Below, in pieces: positions 17,813 through 27,143 of a stretch of 64,000 nt of DNA. Each line of letters begins with the position of its first letter. Positions within the stretch are counted from its first letter, which is position 1. The notes below the pieces were generated by a model. That model had not been told where the DNA came from. It made no database searches and saw only the letters and a list, made by a program, of their open reading frames with translations. The stretch covers positions 124,001 to 188,000 of the forward strand of contig JAGWMZ010000007.1 of NCBI GenBank assembly GCA_028871475.1, read 5' to 3'. The translations under genes and the position numbers were made by a program. This stretch comes from Sphingomonadales bacterium (GTDB lineage: Bacteria; Pseudomonadota; Alphaproteobacteria; Sphingomonadales; Sphingomonadaceae).

Positions 17813-20800
17813 TCATTTTCGAGTTTTGAAGCTGCTGTCTCCGTCCCCTGGACCCTTTGACGGATCGAGGGTAAAGCTGCCTGATCGCAAGAGGGAGTAT
17901 TTCTCTGTCGAGGTGATGGGGCTGGTGATATCGAAGGTTCCACGTCCGCCATCCGCTTGCTGCAAGTAGCGATTGCGCATGCCGCGCTCGCCCAGAATTT
18001 GACCTCTGAGTTCCCGAGCGAACGCTTCAGCTGGATTATGCGATCGAGACGCTTGCCGTTCAGCGGACGCGATGGCCTCTCGAACGTCGAAGTTCGTAAT
18101 ATCCAACGACACCTGAGCAGCCTCCGAGTTTGTACCCCTATCAGCACTTTCAATCCCGAAGGTTCCAGAAACCCCACCGCTCGCGTGTCCAATTGTCTGA
18201 CCAATGCCTTTCCCGACCAATTTGGCGGGCCCGGTTCCTTGACCGCGTGATGCAGATCCAGAGAGGCCAAACGTAGCTGAACTTCCCATTGTGGCGGTAT
18301 CACTGGCGGCCCGTTGCAGTGTGCGCGACCACCCTGTCTGGGTCATGATGGCCTGAACATCGCGCTGCAGCGTATCGGCGACCTGGGGCTTGAGGCGCCA
18401 TTGGCCTTTGCGGTCCATCTCGAAGCCGCCCCGCAACCAGTTTTCCATCAAGGCCTGACCCTTGGCGCCATCGCCAAGGAAGTGCTCGATCGTATCGGGA
18501 CCAGCCTGCTTTCCGGCCTCAAAGCGCGTGCTGGTATCTGACCGTGCCGACTGGCTGAAGCCTGCGCTACTGGAAACCAGGAGGTCATTATGGGCAAAAC
18601 TGAAACGCGCCCGACCGCCGCCGGCCAGGGTGCCAAGCTGGCTTTCGTTGATCAGACCGCCTTTCCACATCGCGGCGGCGGTTCCCGCGTTGAGGTTGAG
18701 ATTAAGGTCGCCATTCTGATCCATGGCGATTTCACGCTTGGACAGCCTCACACCATGGTTAGCCAAAAGCTTCTGCATTCGGGTCAGGCGCTCATTATCG
18801 ACAATACGGCCCATCCTTTCATTGTTGGCACGGTCAGCAATGCCGGGGGCACCGCCCTCAGCCATGTCGAGCTGATTGCCCGATGTTCGGGCGAGAACCT
18901 GAATAAAGCTGTCGAGCCGTGCGGCCTCGCGCACGGAGGTGCCGGCGGCTGCCGCGCCCGAGACAAAGCCGGCGTTGTCGGCCTGTCGCCGCTCTTCCCC
19001 GATCTTCGCGGAAGACCTTGTGCCACCGGTGCCCACCTCACGCTGAGCATCAAGCTTGCCGGACCTTTCAGCAAAATCGTAGCGCGAGGCCTCCCGCGTG
19101 CGCCCATAGACGCTGGTATGTTCCCGACCGGCCTCCTGGGTTGCACCATCGGCGGTCCCCAACTGGGTCGCGGCATTGTAGGTCTCAAGGGCGCGGGCCA
19201 CCTGAGCCTCATTGCGACCCGTCGCGCGGGAGAGCTGCGTGATTGCCGAGGCACGCGCTTCACCTGAAAGCGTGTTGATGAAGGCCATGCGGCGGCTGGT
19301 TTCGCCAAGCGATATACCGAGCATCGCTGCAGCATTGCTCTGTCCCATGTTGCGGCCGATACGCCATTCCTGCTCAGCGGCCACATTTCTGCGTTCGCTG
19401 GGGGCAAGGTCATCGCCGCTAACATCACGCCGACCCTCCATCGCGCCGCGCTGGATCTGGGCGCTGGTCAGATCATTGCGCAGCATCTGCTCCTGATCGA
19501 AGGCGTTGGTCGAGAGCTTGGCAAAGGCCGGGTCGGCGGCAGCCTGGGCAATCACGCTTGATGCCTTGAGCGCCGCGTCCTTGGGCCCATAGCCATCTCG
19601 CTCGAAATGCCGCTGGGCGCCCGACTGCATCATGTCATAGGCCCGGTTGTCCCCGAAGGCCTTCCATTGCACCATGTTCTGGCTGAAGGCGGCAAAGGCG
19701 CGCTCGCCCGCCTGACCGGCCCCAAAATAACTATGCCCAAGCCCGCGCAGCGCATCCTTCTCGGCAAAATTCTGAATGGCGGTGGTGGTGGCATTGGCAC
19801 GGACCGCTCGCGTGGTCGCGGGATCGCTCAGGTCTCGGCCGGTCAGCGCCGGTGAAATCCCGCCCATCTCGCGCGCGGCGTCGATGCCTCCCATGGCAAA
19901 GCCTGCCTGTCCGGCAAAGGCGCTGCCGTGTTCATCGACCACCGCGCTCGCGGCGCCAAAGGAGCGATTGGCCGAGAAGGCACTCCTTTCACCAAAATCT
20001 CCAAAGCTGGAGGACATACCGCTGCGCGCCATGGTGCCGCCCGCCGAAGCCTGCGCCTCAAGCGCTGAGGCATAGCCTTCCTTGGTCATCAGCGGTGCTG
20101 CGGCGGAGGTCCCAAGACCCTGTGCCTGGAAGGCTTCGCCGGTGACGGACGAGAAGACGTTCCCGGAAAAGCGGAAGACGGTGAAAACGAAAGCACCGGC
20201 AAGCCCGGCGCTGGCGGTGCGGAAGGAGCCGAAGATCGCCAGAGCTTTCATGGCCGAAGAGGGGGCAAGCAGCCAGGCGCTGGCGCCGACATGATTGGCG
20301 CGCATTTCGGCCAGGACCGACATCGCCCGCCCGAGGGTCAGCTGGTAGATCCCGGCATCGATCACGCCCCAAAGCGCGACGAAGACGAAGAGCCCGAAAG
20401 CGAAGCCGGCGACCCGCAAATTGATGGGTGTCAGAATAAAGAGCAGGGCGATCGGGGTCATAAACAGCATGATCCCGAAGACCGTCGCGCGGATGGTGGG
20501 CATCCACTCATTGGCGACCGACATGGTCGCCAGACCGCTGGAGATCACCGCCCGGTTGGCCATCACGCGGGCCGCTGTCGCCGGGCTATCCTCGAAGAGC
20601 ACGTCGCCGACGGCATTGCCCAGCATGATGTCTGTCATCATGCCCTGCATGGTGAGAGGGGTACCCAGCATCATCTGACCCATTTCACCAAGCTGACTCT
20701 TGCAGCGCGTCAGTTGATTTGCATCACCCGTGTCGTAGCCCGTGCGCTGACAGACCTGTTTGGCGTAATCGTCAAAGAGGCTGGCATCGTTGAGCCGGGT

Positions 20801-21610
20801 CTGGATCGCATCCCAGGCCTCGATGCAACTCATGGTGGTGCCGGCCTTGTTCGCCGAGGTGTAGACCGTGCTGTAGGTGGCAGGCCCGGCCATGGCAGCA
20901 AAACTGGCAGGCAAGTCGGTTGAGGTCCGGAAGAGCTGGTCGTCATCGACATTATAGGCGCTCGATGCTCGGGCCACGGGGTAGCATTGCCGGACATAGT
21001 CCTTGATCGTCGCATCGAGAAAGGTGTCGGTCATGGCGCCGCGCGGCGAGACGGAATTGAGGAGCAGGTCGAAAGCATGTCCACCCGCGCCAAACTCCAG
21101 CTTGGCGTTGGGATCGGTGGTGTTGTCGTCGATCACCTCGGAGAGCGCGCGCTCCATCAGATTGGTTGCGCCTGCCACCATCACGATGAGGTTCGGCACG
21201 CCGCCCACGGGCTGATAGGCATTGCGGACCTTGTCGTACACGTTGACGGTCCCGGTGGTCGAGACCAGCCCGACAAAGAGCCCGATACCGACCAGCATCT
21301 GGAACCCGAAGGCCACGATCCCCATGCCTTGGCCCCGCACGCTGGCCAGAAGCGCGCCCAGCGCAATGCCGACAACGGCGCAGATCATCACCAGCGTCTC
21401 ATACCGTGGATCGGCGAAGATCAGCGACACCAGATGGAAGGCATCGACCGTCTCGGCGAAGCCATCATAGGTGTAGTAGCTGGAGTCCACCGCGAAGGCG
21501 GGGGCGGGGAGCAAGGCGAGGGGGCTGGCCAGCAAAAGAGCACCGCCTGGGGTTTTGAGCCTCATCTGGGCAAGTGAGTTTGGGAAACGCGGTAGGCGGA
21601 AAGGAAGCAT
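17813..21610 (-). CDS. traG: Conjugal transfer mating-pair stabilisation protein TraG
   Basis: This is an F-type TraG-like protein of 1265 residues, longer than F TraG (about 940). The first ~470 residues hold a signal-like segment and several membrane helices (TLVMICAVVGIALGALL, FMTPIALLFILTPINLRVAGFAFGLFVFVAL split around 385-415). This is the TraG N-terminal domain needed for pilus assembly and mating-pair stabilisation. The long hydrophilic C-terminal part is rich in Ala, Arg, Gln and Gly and is probably periplasmic. ATG 21565 gives a better signal peptide than 21610. It lies 18 nt after traH and is last in the operon. Confidence 0.9.
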   Translation of the reverse strand: MLPFRLPRFPNSLAQMRLKTPGGALLLASPLALLPAPAFAVDSSYYTYDGFAETVDAFHLVSLIFADPRYETLVMICAVVGIALGALLASVRGQGMGIVAFGFQMLVGIGLFVGLVSTTGTVNVYDKVRNAYQPVGGVPNLIVMVAGATNLMERALSEVIDDNTTDPNAKLEFGAGGHAFDLLLNSVSPRGAMTDTFLDATIKDYVRQCYPVARASSAYNVDDDQLFRTSTDLPASFAAMAGPATYSTVYTSANKAGTTMSCIEAWDAIQTRLNDASLFDDYAKQVCQRTGYDTGDANQLTRCKSQLGEMGQMMLGTPLTMQGMMTDIMLGNAVGDVLFEDSPATAARVMANRAVISSGLATMSVANEWMPTIRATVFGIMLFMTPIALLFILTPINLRVAGFAFGLFVFVALWGVIDAGIYQLTLGRAMSVLAEMRANHVGASAWLLAPSSAMKALAIFGSFRTASAGLAGAFVFTVFRFSGNVFSSVTGEAFQAQGLGTSAAAPLMTKEGYASALEAQASAGGTMARSGMSSSFGDFGERSAFSANRSFGAASAVVDEHGSAFAGQAGFAMGGIDAAREMGGISPALTGRDLSDPATTRAVRANATTTAIQNFAEKDALRGLGHSYFGAGQAGERAFAAFSQNMVQWKAFGDNRAYDMMQSGAQRHFERDGYGPKDAALKASSVIAQAAADPAFAKLSTNAFDQEQMLRNDLTSAQIQRGAMEGRRDVSGDDLAPSERRNVAAEQEWRIGRNMGQSNAAAMLGISLGETSRRMAFINTLSGEARASAITQLSRATGRNEAQVARALETYNAATQLGTADGATQEAGREHTSVYGRTREASRYDFAERSGKLDAQREVGTGGTRSSAKIGEERRQADNAGFVSGAAAAGTSVREAARLDSFIQVLARTSGNQLDMAEGGAPGIADRANNERMGRIVDNERLTRMQKLLANHGVRLSKREIAMDQNGDLNLNLNAGTAAAMWKGGLINESQLGTLAGGGRARFSFAHNDLLVSSSAGFSQSARSDTSTRFEAGKQAGPDTIEHFLGDGAKGQALMENWLRGGFEMDRKGQWRLKPQVADTLQRDVQAIMTQTGWSRTLQRAASDTATMGSSATFGLSGSASRGQGTGPAKLVGKGIGQTIGHASGGVSGTFGIESADRGTNSEAAQVSLDITNFDVREAIASAERQASRSHNPAEAFARELRGQILGERGMRNRYLQQADGGRGTFDITSPITSTEKYSLLRSGSFTLDPSKGPGDGDSSFKTRK

Positions 21611-21628
21611 GGGAGCAGGCCCTTCGGG

Positions 21629-23050
21629 TCAGCGATTGCGGTATGCGGCGGTGCCGGCGGCTTCCCGCGCATCGCGATCGCGCTGGCGCAGCAGGCCGGC
21701 ATAGTTGGCCGAGAGATTGGCCTGGGAGAGGGCGGCCAGATAGGATTGCCGCATCTGGGCGCGTTGGCGCAGCACTTCCTCGCGCAGGTCGCGCAACTGC
21801 TCGATGCCCTTGGAGAGGATCTTGGTCTGGCAGATCTTGGTGCTGTCCGCGCTGCCGGCCCCGGCCACAGTGGCGCCGCGATCGGCATTGGTGACGGCAA
21901 AATCTATCGAGCGGGTGAGATCGTTGAGCATCTGATAGGCAAGGCTCAGGGCCACAAGCTCATCGGTGTCGCCGATCACAGAATCCGGAACGCCCTGCCG
22001 GACGCCCCATTCAAGCATACGGTAGACGGGCAGGGTCTTCACATTGGCGACGAATTGCGTTTCATCGCTCGAAAGCGTCCCGCGCGTGCGGATCTTGGTG
22101 GCGATGGATTCCAGGCGGGTGCGGGCCAGTTCGAGCGCGCCCTTACCGCTGTCCGCCGAGCAGTCGGCAGCCGTGGTCGGAATGTTGAGGGTCCGGGTCT
22201 GGACCTTGCCGGTCAGGAAGTCGTCGGAGGATTCCGTATCCTGATGGGGGCAGGCCGGGATGGCCGAGAAGATCGGGACTTTGTCGCCCGAATCCCAGCG
22301 CATATAGACATCGCCAACCCGGGCGCGCATCACGCCGGCCCAATCGCCGGCGCCGACCCGAGTGGCTGCATGGGCCAGCAGCGAGCCGGTCCTGAAGATG
22401 TCGGTGACCTCGGCTGGGCAGTTCTCCAGCGCGTCCTTGAGATCCTCGGTCGGATTGTTGTTGTTGGATTTGAGCTTCTCGCGGCTCTGCTGATAGCTTT
22501 TCGCGAAGCCCTCCGAGACCGATTTGGAGCCGGTCATCTCCTCGATGATTCCGCTCATGTTGTCGTCGCCCCGGGCGATCTGCACTGCCCGGTTGGCGAG
22601 CCGGCAGTCATTGACCTGGATGGAATTAAGGTAGTTGGTGACCGCCTCCATCTTGGACAGGATATTCCCCATTTTCTCGTCGAGCGTCTCAAGGAGGTAT
22701 TGAAAGGCGATGGCGGGTGCGGCCTGCAGGATGCTCTCGAGCTTCTGCACGAGATAGTCGGCGTCAAGGAACGACATGCCGCCCAGAAACATGTCGATGC
22801 CGCCGCAGCCGGCTTTCACCTTGGGCAGGCTCATTGACATGAGATAGTCATCATGGACATCGACCCGCCCGGACATGCCGCCGGCTGTCACGTAGCCTCG
22901 GGTTTGATCAGCGAAGCTGCCGGGTGAGGTGTAGGTGACATTGTCGAACCAGCTCTCGGCCCAGCCCTGGGCATGGGCAGGGCTTGAAGCGGCGCAGGTT
23001 GCCAGGAGGGCGGCGAAGGGCAGGCTCAGAAAATGGCGGATTTTTTGCAT
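21629..23050 (-). CDS. traH: Conjugal transfer pilus assembly protein TraH
   Basis: TraH is a periplasmic/outer-membrane-associated F-pilus assembly protein. An N-terminal signal peptide ends in SSPAHA. Family features include a GYVTAGGMSGRVDVHD segment, the Cys-containing KAGCGGIDMFLGGMSFLDADYLVQKL block and a C-terminal helical region rich in Gln and Arg. Length 473 matches F TraH (~458). It follows the plus-strand ATPase insertion, so it probably needs its own promoter or read-through across 1.3 kb. Confidence 0.93.
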   Translation of the reverse strand: MQKIRHFLSLPFAALLATCAASSPAHAQGWAESWFDNVTYTSPGSFADQTRGYVTAGGMSGRVDVHDDYLMSMSLPKVKAGCGGIDMFLGGMSFLDADYLVQKLESILQAAPAIAFQYLLETLDEKMGNILSKMEAVTNYLNSIQVNDCRLANRAVQIARGDDNMSGIIEEMTGSKSVSEGFAKSYQQSREKLKSNNNNPTEDLKDALENCPAEVTDIFRTGSLLAHAATRVGAGDWAGVMRARVGDVYMRWDSGDKVPIFSAIPACPHQDTESSDDFLTGKVQTRTLNIPTTAADCSADSGKGALELARTRLESIATKIRTRGTLSSDETQFVANVKTLPVYRMLEWGVRQGVPDSVIGDTDELVALSLAYQMLNDLTRSIDFAVTNADRGATVAGAGSADSTKICQTKILSKGIEQLRDLREEVLRQRAQMRQSYLAALSQANLSANYAGLLRQRDRDAREAAGTAAYRNR

Positions 23051-23160
23051 GGTGTTATACCTTGGTCATGGTGTGATAGGTGGCACCTCGCCGCCAATCG
23101 CGGTGCCATGGCGGAAAATTTAACCTTGCAAATTCGGAATTAAACTCCGAGAATGCGAGG

Positions 23161-24336
23161 ATGATTAGCAGGCGCCTCCTTCCCGAACTGCTTGCCCGGC
23201 TGGATCAAGCCCCGGCTGTGGCTCTGCTTGGGCCAAGGCAGGTCGGAAAAACAACGCTGGCGCAGGAAATCGCTGAGACGTGGCCAGCCCTGTATCTCGA
23301 CCTGGAATCCGATGCCGATCGAGCCAAACTCGCTGATCCCGAACTTTACCTCGAAAACCACGCAGACAAGCTGGTCATTCTCGATGAGGTGCATCGCCTC
23401 CCAAACCTCTTTCAGACCCTGCGCGGTCTCATCGATCGTGGCCGCAGACAAGGACGCAAGGTCGGGCGTTTCCTGCTGCTGGGGTCGGCATCGATCGATC
23501 TGCTCGCTCAATCGGGCGAGAGCCTTGCCGGACGGATCAGCTATCTCGAATTGGGACCACTCGATGTCCTCGAAATTTCCGAGAGCGACACGGAAAGGCT
23601 TTGGGTCAGAGGAGGCTTTCCCGACAGCTTTCTCGCAGGTTCGGATGCGGTGAGTCAACGCTGGCGGCGCGACTTCATACGCACCTATCTCGAACGTGAT
23701 ATTCCGATGTTCGGACCCCGGATCGCCGCGGAAACCTTGCGGCGCTTCTGGACCATGCTGGCCCATCATCAGTCGGGACTGCTCAACGCTTCGGATTTTG
23801 CTCGAAGTCTGGGGGTCGATTCCAAGACTGTCGCCGCCTATCTGGATCTGCTGGTTGACCTGTTGCTGGTTCGTCGCCTTGAGCCCTGGCACAGCAATGG
23901 CACCAAGCGTCTGGTCAAGTCGCCACGTGTCTATGTGCGGGACAGCGGCTTGCTCCATGCCCTGCTCATGTTGCAGGGGCAGGAAGATATTCTTGGCCAT
24001 CCCATCGCCGGCGCCAGTTGGGAAGGGTTTGTCATCGAAAACCTGATAGCGGCAGCGCCTGAAGGAACGACGGCAAACTTCTACCGATCCGCCGCCGGAG
24101 CAGAAATCGACCTTCTGCTGACTCTGCCGGGACAAGGGCTCTGGGTCTTTGAGGTCAAGCGGAGCCTCGCTCCCAAGGTCGAGCGCGGATTTCACAATGC
24201 GTGCGAGGATCTGGCCCCCTCGCGCAAGATCGTGATCTATCCGGGCGCAGAGGCTTATCCAATGGGCAATGGGATCGAGGTCATGCCGCTCGGACAAGCC
24301 TGCCGGCTGCTCCAGGCGCTTCAAGATCAGGTCTGA
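23161..24336 (+). CDS. AAA+ ATPase with DUF4143-type C-terminal domain
   Basis: This 391-residue protein has an N-terminal P-loop GPRQVGKTT, Walker B LVILDEVHR and the LLGSASIDLL sensor region. Its C-terminal half is a DUF4143-like domain with a winged helix and a nuclease-like strand pattern (AEIDLLLTLPGQGLWVFEVKRS). Proteins of this class are common on islands and may act in DNA maintenance, but their role is not settled. ATG 23161 is used. It lies on the opposite strand inside the tra operon, between the TrbB-like gene (20 nt from its end) and traH. Confidence 0.85.
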   Translation: MISRRLLPELLARLDQAPAVALLGPRQVGKTTLAQEIAETWPALYLDLESDADRAKLADPELYLENHADKLVILDEVHRLPNLFQTLRGLIDRGRRQGRKVGRFLLLGSASIDLLAQSGESLAGRISYLELGPLDVLEISESDTERLWVRGGFPDSFLAGSDAVSQRWRRDFIRTYLERDIPMFGPRIAAETLRRFWTMLAHHQSGLLNASDFARSLGVDSKTVAAYLDLLVDLLLVRRLEPWHSNGTKRLVKSPRVYVRDSGLLHALLMLQGQEDILGHPIAGASWEGFVIENLIAAAPEGTTANFYRSAAGAEIDLLLTLPGQGLWVFEVKRSLAPKVERGFHNACEDLAPSRKIVIYPGAEAYPMGNGIEVMPLGQACRLLQALQDQV

Positions 24337-24355
24337 TGAGGCCATTGGCGCCATG

Positions 24356-24949
24356 TCAGCGATCGCGTGATGAACAAGGCGTGCGGGAGCAGACGATGCC
24401 GGTGTATCGCGCCATCCCTCGTAGGGCGATCGCCGGCCTGACGCCAGAGAGCATCTTGGTTGCAAGATAGGCATTGCGGGCAATATTGGAGAGGTGATCG
24501 GTCCCAATGGCGATGGGGATCGTGCGGCCGGGATCATTGAGTGGCCGAACCCAGGCAACCGGGTGGCCGACCCACGGCAGACCGAGGCGACCGGAGCGTA
24601 TCAGAGCCTCCTGATCGCTGATGGTGCGAACCTGCCAATGATAGCGCGCGCGAAACTCGCTGAGCCGCGCCCAAAGATCGGCGCAGGGAATGCAACCAGG
24701 CGCCGTCGTCATTTCGATCATGCTGACCGGGGCCGCGCTTCGCAGCGTCTCGGCAAAGTCGGGAGGAAAGGCTTGGGTTTCACCGACGCGGGACAGCAGG
24801 CTGTGCAGGCAAGCTGTATCGACCACCGCATGGATCGGGGATCGCACCGTTGACGCGGCATTGGCCGGCGTCGCGTCGATCAAACCAAAAGTAAGCGCCG
24901 TGAATACGACCGTGTACCATGGATGCTTGCGAGTAAGGAAATTTTCCAT
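24356..24949 (-). CDS. Thioredoxin-like periplasmic protein (TrbB position)
   Basis: This 197-residue protein has an N-terminal signal peptide (hydrophobic VVFTALTFGLIDA, ending ATPANA) and a thioredoxin-like motif TTAPGCIPCADLW with CIPC near residue 94. A likely cis-Pro region is seen at LGLPWVGHPVAW. The position between traF and traH is that of trbB in the F plasmid, which encodes a disulfide isomerase for Cys-rich transfer proteins. ATG 24949 is chosen because sequence further upstream is antisense to vapBC. The start lies only 31 nt from the divergent vapB start. Confidence 0.7.
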   Translation of the reverse strand: MENFLTRKHPWYTVVFTALTFGLIDATPANAASTVRSPIHAVVDTACLHSLLSRVGETQAFPPDFAETLRSAAPVSMIEMTTAPGCIPCADLWARLSEFRARYHWQVRTISDQEALIRSGRLGLPWVGHPVAWVRPLNDPGRTIPIAIGTDHLSNIARNAYLATKMLSGVRPAIALRGMARYTGIVCSRTPCSSRDR

Positions 24950-24957
24950 TACAATGG
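24946..24957. promoter_or_regulatory. Candidate VapB operator
   Basis: CCATT-AC-AATGG is a 5-bp inverted repeat between the divergent starts of vapB (24981) and the TrbB-like gene (24949), overlapping the latter's start codon. AbrB-type antitoxins usually bind such repeats at their own promoter, so binding here could affect both genes. Confidence 0.3.
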
Positions 24958-24980
24958 GCACAAGTCGAAGGAACGTTACA

Positions 24981-25232
24981 ATGACCACGCTCACCGTGAC
25001 TGCCAAAGGGCAGATTACATTACGCAAGGACCTGCTCCAGCATCTGGGGGTCCATCCAGGCGCAAAGCTTGAGCTCCATAAGCTTCCCAACGGAGCGATC
25101 GAGGTGCGCGCGGCTCCAGTCAAAGGCAAGATCGCTGACTTCTTTGGAATCCTCAAGAAGGATGGCCAGCGGCCCGTTTCGATCGAAGAGATGAATGAGG
25201 TGATCGCCAAGGGCTGGGCTGGCGAATTGTGA
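24981..25232 (+). CDS. vapB: AbrB/MazE-type antitoxin (VapB)
   Basis: This is an 83-residue protein. The N-terminal swapped-hairpin DNA-binding domain reads LTVTAKGQITLRKDLLQHLGV...GAKLELHKLPNGAIEV. The C-terminal tail (GKIADFFGILKKDG...SIEEMNEVI) is the likely toxin-binding segment. It overlaps vapC by 4 nt, so the two are translationally coupled. It should neutralise the PIN toxin and repress its own promoter. It stands on the plus strand within the minus-strand tra operon and is probably a stability module for the element. Confidence 0.88.
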   Translation: MTTLTVTAKGQITLRKDLLQHLGVHPGAKLELHKLPNGAIEVRAAPVKGKIADFFGILKKDGQRPVSIEEMNEVIAKGWAGEL

Positions 25233-25627
25233 AGATCATTGCCGACACAAATCTCCTTGTGCGCGCCGCAATTTCCGATGATGCGGAACAGGGGCGTCTC
25301 GCCAAGGGCGTACTGGAGCGAGCCGAACTCGTAGCAGTGCCGGTCGTCGCGCTTTGCGAATTTTGCTGGGTGCTGAGTTATACTTATAAGCATGGGGGAG
25401 ATGAGATCGCTCGCGCGATCCGTGTTCTGGGCGCTAGCGGCAACGTTGCTTTCGACTGGCCGGCAGTGGACGCCGGTCTGGCAATGCTGGACGCCGGCGG
25501 CGACTTCGCTGATGGTGTGGTCGCCCAAGCTGGGCAGCGCCTTGATGGCGAAACCTTTGTGTCTTTCGATCGCAAGGCTATCGCGCTGCTTCGCGCGCAA
25601 GGCAAGAAGGTCTTGCTTCCCCAATAG
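25229..25627 (+). CDS. vapC: PIN-domain toxin VapC
   Basis: This is a 132-residue PIN ribonuclease. The acidic active-site residues are visible in IIADTNLLVRA, ALCEFCWVLSY and GGDFADGVV, with a late Asp in FVSFDRKAI. Such toxins cleave RNA when the antitoxin is lost. The GTG start overlaps the vapB stop (GTGA). The gene ends 41 nt from the traF stop on the other strand. Confidence 0.9.
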   Translation: MKIIADTNLLVRAAISDDAEQGRLAKGVLERAELVAVPVVALCEFCWVLSYTYKHGGDEIARAIRVLGASGNVAFDWPAVDAGLAMLDAGGDFADGVVAQAGQRLDGETFVSFDRKAIALLRAQGKKVLLPQ

Positions 25628-25668
25628 ATGGTGGAGTGTTCGATACGTGGTTTCGGGGATCGTCACGC

Positions 25669-26547
25669 CTACCTCCCGTAGCTGATGAGATCGCCGCCCA
25701 GAACGCGCGGATCGGTTGCAGAGACAGGGCCATTGGCCAGGGCATCGAAGAAGCCATCTTCCTCGCCCGCGCCGGTGAGGAATTGCTCGGGGCGGATATC
25801 GCCCGAGAGCAGGCGAACCGCCTGATAGGCGGTCTGGATAAGGTTGGGATAGGCCTCGACCCCATTGGCGATGACCATGCGCTGCGCAGAATTGCGGCGA
25901 ATGATCATGGTGGTTGGCGTGACCTCAACCCCGAAGCGCTGCCCGAGATCAGGGCGGCGATCGAGATCCATCAGCGTGACCTGCCAGCCCATCTCATCCT
26001 GGAAGCGCTGCACGATCGGCCATTCGACATGGCAATAGGCGCAGCTGGTTCGCCCGAACATGACGAGGGCAAACTCGCCGGCATGGGCGCGCAGATATTG
26101 GCGTCGGATTGCATCCTTCTGGGCCAGCATCTGATCGCGCGCATCGCCGACCATGGGATTGGCTGATTTGGAATTGAGCTCGGGGTGCTGCAGCATGGCG
26201 ATCTGCGTGACCCCGGCAAAGGCACGAGCCTTGCGGCGGGCAAAGTCCTCCAATTTCCAGAAGTCCGAGACCGCATCGACGGTGAGAACGGTCGCGGCAT
26301 AATCGCGCTGTTCCTCGATCAGCTTTCGAATCTTAGGGGGTGTCCAACTGGCGAGCTCAGCCATCGGCGGGATGATGGGCTTTGCCAGAGCATCGGGATC
26401 AGGTTTGGCGACGGCTGGCTTTGGCGGTTCCTGATACCACCAGTACCCCTGTTTGATTTCGCCGGACGCGCCTTGCGCCCGGGACGGAACCGGCTGGGCG
26501 AAGAGGGCACCGAAGGCCACGAACGCTAAGCCTTCGCGCGCCTTCAC
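25669..26547 (-). CDS. traF: Conjugal transfer protein TraF
   Basis: This is a 292-residue periplasmic F-pilus assembly protein with a thioredoxin fold. A signal peptide (GLAFVAFGALFAQPVPSRAQ) is followed by GYWWYQEPPKP, typical of TraF. The C-terminal thioredoxin domain carries CAYC in MFGRTSCAYCHVEWP and cis-Pro in GVEVTPTTMII. Many TraF proteins lack the CxxC, so this one may be redox-active. GTG 26547 overlaps the stop of the upstream S26 peptidase gene by 4 nt. Confidence 0.9.
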   Translation of the reverse strand: MKAREGLAFVAFGALFAQPVPSRAQGASGEIKQGYWWYQEPPKPAVAKPDPDALAKPIIPPMAELASWTPPKIRKLIEEQRDYAATVLTVDAVSDFWKLEDFARRKARAFAGVTQIAMLQHPELNSKSANPMVGDARDQMLAQKDAIRRQYLRAHAGEFALVMFGRTSCAYCHVEWPIVQRFQDEMGWQVTLMDLDRRPDLGQRFGVEVTPTTMIIRRNSAQRMVIANGVEAYPNLIQTAYQAVRLLSGDIRPEQFLTGAGEEDGFFDALANGPVSATDPRVLGGDLISYGR

Positions 26548-27143
26548 AGCACTTTCTCCATGCGATGCAGGCGCTCGATGGCGATGGGCCCGTAATAGCG
26601 GCTGTCGAAGCCGCTGGGATGGCTCGAGCCCACATAGATGAAGCCGGCGGGGATGAGGTTGGCTTCGGGTTTCCAATGGGTGAGATGCTGACCACCGTGA
26701 CCGACAGCCTTGCTCACACCGATGAGGTGGCCGTTGCAAAAGTACCAGCCATCGCTTGCCCCATTGAGGAGACGGGACGGTTGTTCGACCAGGGCAATCC
26801 GGTCGCCGGGCATGCACAGCGCATATTTCGTGACATCGACGGGCTTGGGCCCGGCAAGCGGATGAGAAAGCTGGAAGGAGACGAGGTCACCGCGCCTGAT
26901 CTGTCCAGGTGCGGCATGGACGGCCCAGGCATCGATGGACGGGCTGGCGACCAGCGTCACCTGCGGGATCGCCCACCATGTCAGCAGGCCAATGGGCAGA
27001 ACAATGCCATAGGCTTTCCAGAGCTGCTCGGGACGTGGCACCGTCCCAAGACCGCCTGCACCCAGGGCAACGGCCGCCTTCAAGGGCAAGGTCTTTGCCT
27101 CTGGCCAGAGCGATCTAGCGGCGTTCCAGGCGAGTCTGAGCAT
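26544..27143 (-). CDS. S26 family signal peptidase (TraF/LepB-like)
   Basis: This 199-residue protein has an N-terminal membrane helix (AYGIVLPIGLLTWWAIPQV) and an S26-type domain. The likely Ser nucleophile is in LVASPSIDAW, and the Lys is in VTKYALCMPGDRI, the usual K...PGD block. It ends with GFIYVGSSHPSGFDSRYYGPI, the family's S-x-DSR motif. It probably matures the pilin or other transfer proteins. It overlaps trbC by 29 nt upstream and traF by 4 nt downstream. Confidence 0.85.
   Translation of the reverse strand: MLRLAWNAARSLWPEAKTLPLKAAVALGAGGLGTVPRPEQLWKAYGIVLPIGLLTWWAIPQVTLVASPSIDAWAVHAAPGQIRRGDLVSFQLSHPLAGPKPVDVTKYALCMPGDRIALVEQPSRLLNGASDGWYFCNGHLIGVSKAVGHGGQHLTHWKPEANLIPAGFIYVGSSHPSGFDSRYYGPIAIERLHRMEKVL

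Noticed and set aside
24950..25666. N-terminal extension of the TrbB-like frame
   Set aside because: It is antisense to vapBC and lacks protein-like character; the signal peptide starts at 24949.
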